Position numbers and translations under genes: made by a program. 64,000 bases of DNA from Rattus norvegicus. Lineage: Eukaryota; Chordata; Mammalia; Rodentia; Muridae. Location of the stretch: NCBI RefSeq assembly GCF_036323735.1, contig NC_086029.1, forward strand, positions 48,731,357 to 48,795,356, in the 5' to 3' direction. Position 1 is the stretch's first letter. The number at the start of each line of letters is the position of its first letter. This document shows positions 35,801 to 48,900 of the stretch, one piece after another. The notes under the pieces are model-generated. The model saw nothing but the letters and a program-made list of their open reading frames with translations, was not told where the DNA came from and did not search any database.

Positions 35801-38800
35801 CTTTGAATGCAGATTTCTTACCAACACAGTGAGGTTATATTATTAGCTGGCAAGAAATAAGCTGTTCCTTAGTAGTGATTCCCCCACTAATGACTCTCAC
35901 AATCCTCGCCAAAGACAATGTGAACAGGTAGGCTCAAGAAAATTGTTCCACCACTACCATGGTGCGCCTAAGTGTTCATTGCTATACAATGTCCATTACC
36001 AATATTCAAAGTAGAATCTTTAATGGAACAGTTAAGGTTAAGACTGACTATTCAATGACTGACAGTGATTAGGCACTAAGCGTGAGAACAGAAAAGGCAA
36101 ACAAGGATAATGTTCAACAAGAAAGAACAGTTGGTCAAATGAAGTCTACAGGAGGGAAGTCTACGGTTTTATCCGGGGGAAGAGGAGAAAGAGGTAAATT
36201 AGTGACCAGGGAAGGGTCTGAAATTACCATTCACATTGCTGTGTGATTTCTCTCTCACTGCACTGCCATCGGAATCTACATCAGTCTCAGGTCCATGATG
36301 TGAGAGACACTGGGGGACAATAACGGCTTCCCTCAAGGCTTCAGAAACTGGGCTTCCTTCCACTTCGGGACCTCTCCTCTCTCCATACTTTTCTTCACAA
36401 TCTTCTGAATCACTCAAGATCTTGGCTTTCTTAGACAAATGTGTATTCTTGCCTAACGCACTGCTTCCTGGTTCAGAGTCGGCTTCCTCAGAGATGCTAT
36501 CTGCCCCAAGTTTCTGCCCGGATGTTAAAGGGTCAACAGTGCTGCTGGGTCCATGATCCGATTCATGACATCTGGAGTCCTCCTCAGAAGACTCTATTGG
36601 ACGAGATTTGGCTTTGCATGCTGCTGCAGGGTGGGATGTGCAGCCATTAGCATGCCAGGTCTTCCGGGCTGCTTGCAAGTCACTGTCTGACTCAGAGTCA
36701 CTGATGCAGTTCTGGACAGCATGGGGACTGGACATCAACAGTGCTTGGTTCCGGTCTCTCACTTCTTCAGTCTCTGACTTAAGACTCTGATCATCGGAGT
36801 TGTGTAGCAACTTTTTCCTGGCCACTGCTGATGCGTTTCGATGAGGCAGCTTCCGTCCGGAGCAGGGGCTCTCCGAGCTCGAGTCTTCTGCGTCACTCAT
36901 CAGCTTTATCTTGCTGGCGGCAACAGCAGCACATTTCCGCAGAACCTTCCGGCTGCTTCCAGCCTTACTTTTCAGATTTTCATCTGTTTCCACTGAATGG
37001 TTATCAGAATCACTTAAATAGACTCTCTTCCGAGTGGCTTTCCTGCCACATCCATTTTCTAAAGAAACAGAACCTGGAAATAAAAGTAATATGATTAAAG
37101 AAGTTTTTCTTACTGCAGTCATGCTATGCTACACATACAGGTCACGCTGGCCTCTTTCCTACTATCTGTCCTGCCTCAACTTCCTAAAGTGACACCAGGC
37201 CTACAAAGTCTTCAAATGCTTCTGTAGGGATCACCACTTGTTGAGCTTAAGAGACACTACCCTATCTAGATGAATTCAATTATGCCAATCAACAATGCCG
37301 AGTGAAACCCAGACCACTCGCTCTCACTGACCAGCTTTTCTCCGAGCAGCTCTTGTTCTGGTCACCCTGAGATTGCTGCTTCTCAACACGCCACTGCGCA
37401 AGGAGCACTCTTGAGCTCCAGAGCTCTCTTTGCTTTCATCTGAACTATTTGAAGATGAAGAAGATGAAGAGGTAGCTAAGAAATCTTCCATTTCACTTCC
37501 TAAAAAAAAAAATAAAAAGAAAGAGATATGTGGACTCCTGTCTGTACCCACATAAGTAAACATTGTCTTATAACCCAAATATTTGATAATTTAATTTATA
37601 TACTTGGTGTTCAAGAGATGGCTCAGTAAGAGAGCACTTGCTATTCTTACAGAAGAAAGACCCAGGTTCAGTACCCACTACCCTCATGGCAGCTGCCCAT
37701 AACTGCCTGTAACTCCAGTTCCAGGGGATAAAATGACCTTTTCTGGTCTCTGTGGGCACCAGGCATCAGATTTATTTATTTACTATGTACACAATGTTCT
37801 GTCTACATGTATGCCTGCAGGCCAGAAGAGAGCACCAGACTTCATTATAGATGGGGATTTGAACTCAGGACCCCTGGAAGAACAGTCAGTGCTCTTAACC
37901 TCGGAGTCATCTCTCCAGGCCCATAATGCTATGAAGAAAAGCTGACTTTAACCAAAAAAAAAAAAAAAAAAAAAAAAAAAGCAAACAAACAAACAAAAAC
38001 CTTTGGATTAAAAAGTACACAATCAGGGGTTGGGGATTTAGCAAGCACAAGGCCCTGGGTTCGGTCCCCAGCTCCGAGAAAACAAAAACAAAAACAAAAA
38101 AAAAAACAAAAACAAAAAAGTACACAATCAGTATTCCAAATTAAGTCATGCTTGTGTATTTAAAAAATGACCACATTCTGAGCTAGATTCAGAAAACACT
38201 CATTCATGAGTAAACCTCCATTTCAAACCTAATTAGCCCCACTAATTATTTTACTTTCTGCAACATCAAGAGAGGGTTCCATGCTGGAAGGTACAATCAG
38301 GGCCCTTGTCTCAGGAGGCAGTTTCAGATCTACAGCAATTTCCTGACAATATAGCTGTGGCACATAAATGGCATTGGGGGAAGAAGGGGTGGCAAACAGT
38401 GAGAGAATGGAACACTTTAAACAAGGAGTAACTGTTTTCATTGCCATACTGGGTGTAATGAGCATCAGACTGGTTTTCTATCAACTTGATACACATTTGG
38501 GAAATTTCTCAATTGAGAAAATTCTCCCTCCCACCAAACTGCCCCGTGGACAAGACTGGGGAATTTTCTTAATTGATGACTGATGGGGAGTGGGGGGAAG
38601 GTCTTGAGAAAGCAGGCTGGCATTGTCAGGAAGGGCCAGCCAGTAAGCAGGGCTCCTCCATCGGCTCCTAAACTAGCCCCATCAGTGATGGAGGATGACC
38701 TGAGTACTCCACACCAAACACCTTTTCTTCCTGGCAGAGGCAGAGGCAGGAGGACGAGGGAGCTCAAGAGAGGCCACTGGTGAAAGTGTAGCCCAACTAT

Positions 38801-39932
38801 AGTTTAAGCGACAGTGCCATGTATGGAAAACCACCAAAAGCAGCAGTGGCTGTGCAGTGGGGACCTAGTCAGAGCCTAGGAAGACAGGCTCTGTACTGCA
38901 GAGGCGTCTTTGGTGTTCTCTGGGGTCCCAGACATAAAGCACTAAACCGTTTACACTGGGAGTTTTAGTTCTGCTTTGGCCTGAGCGTGAAGGCATGTAA
39001 CTGACTTTTGACTTTACAGGAACCCACAGTTCAGCGACTTTACATATTTTAGACTCTGAACTTTGAAAGAGACTTTGGATGTTTTAAGAAACTTAACATT
39101 CAAAGTATTTGAATGCTTAAACATTGAGAATTTTTACAAGTTGGGTTGTTTTACACCATGAAATTAATATTCATATGCCATCTCAGGCACAAATGAGAAA
39201 AAACAAAAAAGTTTTACTTGAACACTGATATATCTGTGTAACAAGCAAACAAGGAATGAAGAGCGCTAGCTAGACATAAGCTAGAGTTACCAAAGCAGAG
39301 AGCCTGAACTGAGAACATGCCCCAACCAGACTTGTCTGTATAGCACAGCAAAATAAATCCTCAAACAGACAGAAGGCCTCCCAGCCCCTATTACTGCATA
39401 CTTGGGGACTCTGTCCTACAACTGCATCCACAGCATCCTGTAATGTAAAGTGCATCAGCATGACCTTTCCTCAGGCCACGTTAGTCCCAACCTGTGCATC
39501 TGTCTCTCAACAGCACACAGCACTAAATGTAGTATGTGTACTCCATACCTGAAAAGCCATAAACTAGGACATCATGGGAGTCACACCCTCACTGCACAAA
39601 GCTATGCAGGGTTACATCTGTTCACTGGTCAAGACAGTAACAGCCAAAGAGGTGACAATGTACTACTGGGTATCACCTCTCAAATGACTATCTGTATTGT
39701 GACTTTTTTTGTCATTTAAAATATACTTTGTAGCTGGGCAGCAGTGCACATGCCTTTAAACCCAGCACTTGGGATGCAGGTAAGTTCAAGGCTAGCCTCA
39801 TCTACAGAGCATATTTTAGGACAGCCAAAGACAGAAACCCTGCTAAAAAACAAACGAGAGAGACAGAGACAGACAAACACAGAGAGAGAGAGAGACAGAG
39901 AGAGACAGAGACACAGAGAGAGAGAGACAGAG

Positions 39933-39984
<52 letters not shown>

Positions 39985-42900
39985 AAGAAAATATACTTTG
40001 TGAAATACAAACCTTAGCAAAAACATGTAAATCTTCCAACTATGTTAACTCTGTCTAGACCTCAGTGCCAAGGCTGCTTCTAACCCAACAGCATTTAGCA
40101 GCCTACAAACAAGGATGCTTAAAGATGAGTGCATTCAATTCCTCACCAAACAGCACAGAGCCACTCCTCAATGTTTCAGCTCTGTGTCTTCTCACTCTTT
40201 CTAAAGATCCTGCAGAATCTGAAGAGTCCCCAGAAGTACAGCCCGAAGAGACACCAGCACTTGTCTTGCGGGTTGCAGACAAAGGTACCTTACTTGAGGT
40301 AGACTGAGAAGGAGAACACATCAACTGTGGAATTACTTTTGTCTGAGATCTGAACTGCTTCTGTTTGACACTTCTGGAGAAAGATGTAAACAAGAGAAAC
40401 AATGATTAATAAGACAGAAAAGTAAATAGCTAGAGAATACCAGGACAAAAGAATGCTACATTGTTTCTTAATGAGAGAAGACACCACCACATGAACCAAG
40501 TATTAAACTATGCACTACCATTCTGCCGTGGGTTGTTACTGCAAGCATTTCCTTATTCTACACTTGACAGTTACAGTCAATTTTGAAGAAATGAACAAAT
40601 GAGCCAACTAAACAGAGAATCTGGTCCCAAGAAAAAGACAGGAAAAAATGTTTCAAGAAACAAGACATTAAAACCTTTCCAAAATTGACAAATTACACTT
40701 AATACCCACAGAAATGGATAAACTCCCAAGCAATATAAACTCAGTAACTCCTAACCTGCTCCTCTGGTGGGAGGGAGGGATGGATTTGGGGGAGAAGGGA
40801 AGGAAGGAGTGCTCTTGGAGGAAAACAACATACACATAAGAAGAGCAGTTCAGCAAAGTCAGGAGGTAGCATAATAGGTACAAGAGTTCACTATGCATCA
40901 ACATTATTTTTCAGGGCTGCAGAGAGGACACAATGGTTAAGAGTATGGCCTGCTCTCCCAGAGGACCCAGGTTCAACTCACAGCACCCACATGGCAGGTC
41001 ACAACTCTCTGTAACCCAAGGCCTCCCAGGGAATCTGACGCCATCCTAGTTTCCAAGGGCACCAGACACACATACACATATACATCTGATACTCATATTT
41101 ACATGCAGGCAAAGTCACCAAATGCATAAAGTAAAAAGTAAAATTTTAAAACATTTTAAAAATTACCGAGAACATTTTAAAAATTACCTTCAGCCAGATG
41201 GAGTGGGGCAGGGGCAGGGGCAGGGGCAGGGGCAGGGGCAGGGGCAGGGGCAGGGGCAGGGGCAGGGGCAGGGGCAGGGGCAGGGGCAGGGGCAGGGGCA
41301 GGGGCAGGGGCAGGGGCAGGGGCAGGGGCAGGGGCAGGGGGATCTGTGAGTTCAAGGTCAGCCTGGTGTACAGAGTGAGTTCCAGGATAACCGGGGTTAC
41401 ACAGAGAAACTGTCTTGAAAAACAAAACAACAAAACAACAGAAAAACAAAAAGATCCTTCAATAATGAAAGTAGAGTTACAGCACTACCGAGGACATAAG
41501 ACAGAGAAGTCCACTGTTGGTGCATCTGCCTGGTCTAAAGGGATTCTTCAGACTGGACCAAGAACAAACCCGTAACACCCATGACGGAACATGCAGACAA
41601 GTGTATAAGTGGACATTGAAATATAGAGAGGACACATAAAACATATCATTACAGGGTTTCTATTAAAAACAACAACAACAACAACAAAGTTACAGGTTAA
41701 AGAATATGAAATTAAAGATATGTATATAAAAGTTCCGAGTATAGATAGAGCAGCACTCCAAAACTATGAGTTTTATAAAAACACCTTAAATTAAAAGCCA
41801 GTTCTGTTCGCTCCCATGACGCTCACCGCATGCTCCTGTCAACTGGAACAGCACCATTACACTTTTGTCGTTGCTTGAATCTTTGGCTTCGACGAAGTTT
41901 CTCCTTGAATTTTTGACCAATTTTAAAATCAAAGGAGATTTTCTTCATTTTTTCTTCAAACAAAGCAGACAATCTCAAGGTCATACTATAAATCTACAAG
42001 GATACAAAAAGAAAACCAGAATTACAAACTCAGTCTGTTGCAGGTTTTCAGAAACAGTGGTCAACAATGCTACTCTACACTCTGCACCACTCAGGAGTCC
42101 AGGGGTTCCCTCCACTGTAACACGGTCCCGACCAGCTCCACAGTACACACCTCCCCTCAAGCTGACCTGGAAGTTAGCTCTAACACTGCTATTTAGGAAG
42201 CAAAACAGCAGTGCGTGCCTGGATCAGGGGAACAAAGTATTTTTACATTAATCTGCTTACAATCTGGTATACCACACCTCAATCCAAAATAACACAGGCT
42301 TCCACCATACACAAGAAAACATGCCCTCGACTTCACGTACCTCATGCAGCCCAGTCACTAAGAAGGCAGAGACGACCTTCAACTCAATCCCCCATCTTCC
42401 CGCCATTACTTTTTAAGTACTGGGCCTGTAAGCCTGTGCCCCCGTGCAGTTCATCACATACAATATGGGGAATTAACCCATGCTGGCATGTATGCCAGGC
42501 CAGCAAGCTACCAACTGAGTTATATCCCCAGCTCAACAATTCAATAATTATCAGATCATTAAAATAACACCAAGCTATATGATTTACAGAAGGATCCACA
42601 TTAAATCCAGAAATAAGTGCACAGGTTTAATACTCAAAAGTTCAGTGTCAGGCAGAGCAATCTCCCAGGCAATCCTTTGAAAGCATGAGGACCTCAAGTT
42701 CAAAGCCCACAATCCACATTTAGAAGCTGGGGAGGAGGACATAGCAGAGACAAGCTTGGTGGTCAAGCTTATAATAACAGGGAGACAGGCACAAGTCCCT
42801 GAGGCCAGCTGGCTAAAAAGCCTGGACAACCTGTAGTAACTGGTTTCTCTCCTCCCACTCTGTGGCTTCTGGGAATCAAACTCAGACTTGACAGCTAACC

Positions 42901-45900
42901 AGCACAAGAACGCAACAGCAGAGGACTGGGCATATGTGGTTATTAGGAGGACCTGCTGTCCCAGAGACTTGTCAACATAAAGGACTGCGCTCTAGTAGAC
43001 TCCTACATGTCTGCCCTGCGACTCATGAGTGCTCGCTTCCTCGTTCTGTCCTGGAAAAATACAACAGCCATCTCTAGTACTTCATAAACTTGTCACTCAT
43101 CAAGTTAACAGGGTCATGTGAGCCACTGTATGTCTGAAATATGATGGTCTTGAGCATCCTCACTTTCTGTCTCCTCACTAGCTGTCACTGGAAATTTAGT
43201 AACCTATTGGAACTAAAAGTGACAAGAAAGGAAAGTGTGAGCACACAATACATAGTGAACACTAAAAAAATTCTCTTGAAATTCAAAATGAGATGGATGC
43301 TTTCAGTATTACTGTTCAACATTATAAAGCACCATCCTGGGTCTCACTTATCCATGGTCCAGTAATATTTGTGGTCACTTTCAGAAACAGGCTACACTTA
43401 AAAGTCTGAATAGCATTATCTAATCTCATGCTATCGTCCCACAATTCATTTGGGACATGAATCATCTTTTTTTTTTTTTTAAAGATTTATTTATTTATGT
43501 TACATATACACTGTCAATATCTTCAGACACCAGAAGAGGGCAAATCAGATCCCATTACAGATGGCTGTGAACCACCATGTGGTTGCTGGGAATTGAACTC
43601 AGAACCTCTGGAAGAGCAGCAGCCTGTGCTCTTAACCACTGAGCCATCTCTCCAGTTCATGCATCAGCTTATGTCCACAGCATCCATATGGACATCACTC
43701 AGCTCACAGCGATAAAGACTGTACTCATACAACCTCACTCTAATTGTTTACTTACTGGTACATATGTAAGCAACCTCCTACCATGTCTAACCTATATATT
43801 TAAGTTCACTAACTTCACCAGCTACTTCTGGTCACACTTAACATCGTGTACACACAAGTGCATTTAAGAAAAAATACTACTTATGTGCACTGGCGGCAGC
43901 TCTGTTCATCCCAGACGTCTTGTGTTTACCCAGTTTACTCAGTTATCGTTCATGTTCTGTCAGCTACTTGCAACTAGAAAAATACACAGGTCATGCATAC
44001 TTTGTTAAAATGAGGCACAGAAAAGGCTACCTACCTTTGATCTTTTGTTGGGTGTATATGCCTTTGCATTGCTAAATATCAACCGAATGTCTTTGCAAAA
44101 CTCCACAGGGCTATCGTAATTCCCGGCCTCTAGAGTTTCCCTTACTGTTCCAAAATCCATCGGAGTGTCTATAATATCTCGGTAATCCTGTTTTTAAAAT
44201 GATGGTTCACATATGAACTTCACGTTCTCCAAAAGTAAACACATAAAGGGCTAGAAAGATGGCTCAGCCATTAAGTGTAAGTTCCAGAACCCATACAGTG
44301 ACACACAAGTATCTGTAACCTCCAATCACAGGGACTCAACAACTCCTCTGGCTTCCATGGGCAGTACAAACATGGTACACAGATACACGAGCAAATAAAA
44401 CACACATAAAATACCCATACACACAAATGTTTTTAAAGTAAACTATGTTATGTTAGAGCTCTAAGACAGTCAAAACAACAGAAGAGGGAAAGAATTGAAA
44501 GACTTAAGGATTGATGTTTAAAAGATCTATAAATGCAGCAAAGAATAGTAGGATAGGAAGTATCAAATATTAAGATTTTATTTTATCTTAATTTATATGT
44601 TAGGATATGTGTACAATGCCCAAAGAAGGTTTTAAGACCATTTTGGAGAGACAGGTTACTCATGACCTGCCTGACATGATACAGGGAACCAGACTCCAGC
44701 CCTGTGCAAGCACTCCTAACTGTTGAGCCATCTCTGCAGCCATGGTAAATTAGTTGTATTAACACCTGTGCCTACAGCAATGCTTGTGTATATATCTCCC
44801 ATTTCCCACTACACTGTGCAACTATGTCTGAATTCTTAAGTGAGTTACTATGTCTACACTACAACTAGCCTAGTGGGGTAAGGGACAGACATTAGCCTAA
44901 GTAAAGGCTAGTCCTCTTACTCAGTTAGTTAAGGTTTAACCTAAGTAAAAGCTAGTCCTCTTACTCAGTTAGTTAAAGTTTAACCTAACTCTGCAATCCC
45001 ACTGTTTTACCCACATAAAAATCACCAAAATTCGGTGCAAGGTTGCTTACTGGGTACTCAACCAAGTCCACGGGCTGTCTGAAGGGCTCCGAGTCCTCAC
45101 ACTGGAAGATCAGAATAAGCAAGGCCTTGCACTGCCTCCTCCAGTCGCTCTCTATACAGCTGCTGCCTCTACTCCTCCTTTTCCAGTTGTGGACCTGAAA
45201 ACATATTTATTTGTAGTTATTTCAGCCTAGGTAGGCAATGGGGAGAGAACATACACTTTATGGTGTTTGATGTTGGCTTTAAAAAAAAAGAAAAGAAAAA
45301 AAAGAATCGGGCCTTTTTGTTTTCCGATTAAGTTGCAGCAGTTTTCACCTTGTTATCTAGCTGGGAAGAAAAAGATTTCTATAAAATCCAGGCCTGTCTT
45401 ATGATGTGCTCCACACACTTCCGTAAAATGGAAATTACACCGAGATCAGTTACTAGAACAAGATGCCACAGCAGCAGCAGGTGCTAGACATCTAACAAGA
45501 AGTTCTGCCAAGGCTCACGCCTGTACATCTTGTTCACAAAATTGAAAATGGGGCAGAAAACTGCCTAGGACTACAGCTTCTTCACATGGAAAAGGTCCAC
45601 TGTAGACAGCAATTAAAGATAGTGGCCCTGATACAGTGCCTCAGATACTAGGATTAGCTATATGGACCAATGTAACCACAAAGAAGACAGAAGAGTGTGT
45701 GTGTCAGAGACGGCAAAAGCTACGATCTTGTTTGAATCAAAGTAAACAGAAAGTATGCGTTGGGAGAGGGCTTTACAATGTGGACAAGGCAAGAGCCTGC
45801 GCTCACGAGTGCGCTCTCTCGTGCGCGCTCTCCCCCACCCCCCCTTAGAATTCCTATCATGGAATCAGCATAACTTTAGGGAGAGTCATATCACACTTCT

Positions 45901-48900
45901 ACTGGAAGCACATGCACCTCCGACTAGTGGAGTCAACTGTGTCACTGGCAACAGCGGACACTGCCAAAGGAACACAAAGGAAAGCGTGCCAGTTCTGTTG
46001 GAAATGAAGCAACACGGAAATGGAAATCAGACAACACAAATGCATGTCTAACTCTTCGATGTTAATTAAGACAATCACTGTATAAGAGATTGCATGTTTG
46101 GCTGCTTGACTTGCTTTTTGAGATTCTTACTACACAGTCCTGGCTGGCCTGGAACTAGGTATGCAAATCAGGTTGGCCTCAAAAAGACCTGCCTGCCTCT
46201 CCTGAGTTCTGAGATTAAAAGGTATGTGCCCGGCTGGGGATTTAGCTCAGTGGTAGAGCGCTTACCTAGGAAGCACAAGGCCCTGGGTTCGGTCCCCAGC
46301 TCAAAGAACCCAAAAAAAAAAAAAAAAAAAAAAAGTATGTGCCCTAGAATATAAATGTAGAGTTAAATATATATTTACTTAACTCTAAATTGAAGGAGAA
46401 TCTAGGTGAACTTCTGAGTGATGTGTTAATATATTTTACCCATTCTGGTATGAATAGTCTACCCATTGTTTTATTGCATTAGTGCTAAAGCTTCTGGTGA
46501 CAAGCCACATTAGAGTTCTCGGTTTCCTAAGTGTAGTTCCATGCTCTGTCCCTTCTCCCACAGAGCCTCATCTTTTCAACAAATCTCTATTTTAAATAAA
46601 TAATTCAGTTATCAAATCCTACTCAACATCCTCCTGAAAAGATCTCACCATTTTCCTTCACTGTTCCAAGAGAACCGTCTCTGAGCCTGGACGGAATGCC
46701 ACTGAAGAATGCTCTCATGCTCTCGCCAGCACTCCCTTCACTAACATGCAGCCATGAGGGGCCACCTTGTCCTGAAAGCCGTAATCACCCACTGTGGGGA
46801 CAGCTGCTGCTCTACCTGACAATTGTATACACTGCTTGGATTCTGTGCTCTGCTGCACAGGTCAGGTCAATGCCCGGCCCTACTTGCCTTTACTGGGTTT
46901 TTTTGTTTGTTTGTTTGTTTGTTTGTTTGTTTTTTTTGCGGCTGGAGTGGGGGTTGGAGGGTCCATTATTTTACTTCATCTGTGAGAGCTCCATTCCAAC
47001 AGCAACTATCAACTCAACATTTTTCAAGTAACCAGAACTTAGTGATTTCTATTTCTCTTATAAACCAAACTAAAATACCCAGAATCATCACATAGTTTTT
47101 CAAGACCAGAAACTGTAATCCGGATAAATATTTGGTTTTGAACAGAGAACACAGAATCCAAAGTTAGCCATGCACAGCAACTTACCCTCCTCCTTCCAGA
47201 AGACGTTTTAGGAAGATCACTATCGTCCTAGGATAAATCAGAGAACCTTACTATGGAAGTCTCACCAGAGATCATCATCAGAGCAAATGTGTGTCAGAGA
47301 CATTGCTTAACCATGAGAATTTTTAATCAATTCCTACCTTCATAGCAAACTGCAATATATCACAAAATCTGAGATTGGATGCCCTACATTTCTCTATTCT
47401 CATTTTTAAGTCAGTGTTTGATCAACATGCCACTATAAAGTTAATTCCATACATACCAAGTCATCAGCACTGTCGCCATCACTGTCAGATGTGTTACAGA
47501 GTTCCAGTATGTTTGTACAATCTTGATTCCTACAAGTGAAATTTCCAGTTAATCATTTGAAGCAGTTACTCCTGTCAAGCACCACCTCACATGAAAATAC
47601 AAATAGTTCCTGCCTATGAACACCGAACTTCACAAAAAAAAGGACGATTTTAACCAGACCTCTGTGAAAATACTACATTAGTACCCTAGTTTAGAATAAT
47701 AACAAAGTCAAGTTGATAGTACAGAAACAATGACACTCCAAGCAGCCTGTCTAGGTTGAGCACACACAGCTTTTCCTAGGCATTACCACACAGTAATGCT
47801 GATACAGCAAATACCAGAAGAGGAGGAGATTTCAGATAGAGGCAAAGAGACAAAGCAAACCCTCACATGTCAGCAAGTGGGCAAAGGGGAGGTGCTAAGG
47901 ATGCCCACACAGAAATGACAGAATAGGCAAGAGTGGTATACGTTAATCAGGCTTGCTGGAGAGGTGGCTCCTAGGTTAAGAGCACGCACTTATAGAGGAA
48001 CTGGGTCCAGCACCCATACAGTGGGCTCACAACCATTTCTAACTCCCAATCTAAGGGATCCAATAACCTCCCTCTGCTGGCCTCATTAAGCACCAAGTAT
48101 ACACGATGCATAAAATACATGCAAATAAAACACTATATACATCAGATTAATTTAAATGCTTTGCTTTAAATTTTTTAAAATATAAAAGTTAGGGATAAAG
48201 AGATGGATCAGCTGACCAGCTCAGCCCACCCAGGCTATGATCCAGGGTGTGGAGCTGGCCCACCCCACACTGTACATCATCTGTGGACTGCTAGGGCACA
48301 CGAAAGGATGGTCCTGCTGATCCACAGCTGTAGATCTCTAGGACACACGGCACCATAGGAGAACTGAGGAGGGCCGGTGAAGAGCCATACTGATGGTGTG
48401 GCTCACTGCAGGACAAGATATGTGGGAAGACGGACGGACGTACTGTGGGACACACCGTGTACACACTACAGCTCCCACAGCAAGATGTTCTCTATGCTTT
48501 TTGTTTGCTTTTTATGTTCTTTTCGGTCAGAGGTTGCGAGGGCCAAGGATGACAAGGGGACAAAGGAGAAGTGGACTGGAGTGCATGACTCAATTAAAAG
48601 TTAGAGGGGAAAAGAGAGAAATGGCTCAATGGTTAAGAGCACTGGCTGTTCTTCCTGAGAATCTGGGTTTGAGTCCCAGGAACCACATGGTGGGTAACAA
48701 TTATCTGTAACTCTCGTCTCAGAAATCCAACGCTCTCTTTTAGTCTCCATAGAGAGTTGGCAAGTAAGTACACAAACACACAAGCAGGCAAAATACCCAT
48801 ATATGTAATAAAGAATTAAAAAACGCAACTGAATTGGTCACACTCCTTTAATGAAATTATAATCACAAGTATGCAAAGAAATGCTGCTTCAAGTATAACA

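Noticed and set aside
40196..40373. Shorter exon O ending at donor AGA|GTGAGA
   Set aside because: Phase 0 would run into a stop in exon P (GAA GTG AAA TGG ... TAG). The later donor at 40,146 fits both the phase and human BRWD1.
41146..41575. Arg-Gly, Gln-Gly, Pro-Leu and Pro-Ala repeat frames
   Set aside because: All arise from the (GGGGCA)n array, which is open in every frame. The array lies in an intron.
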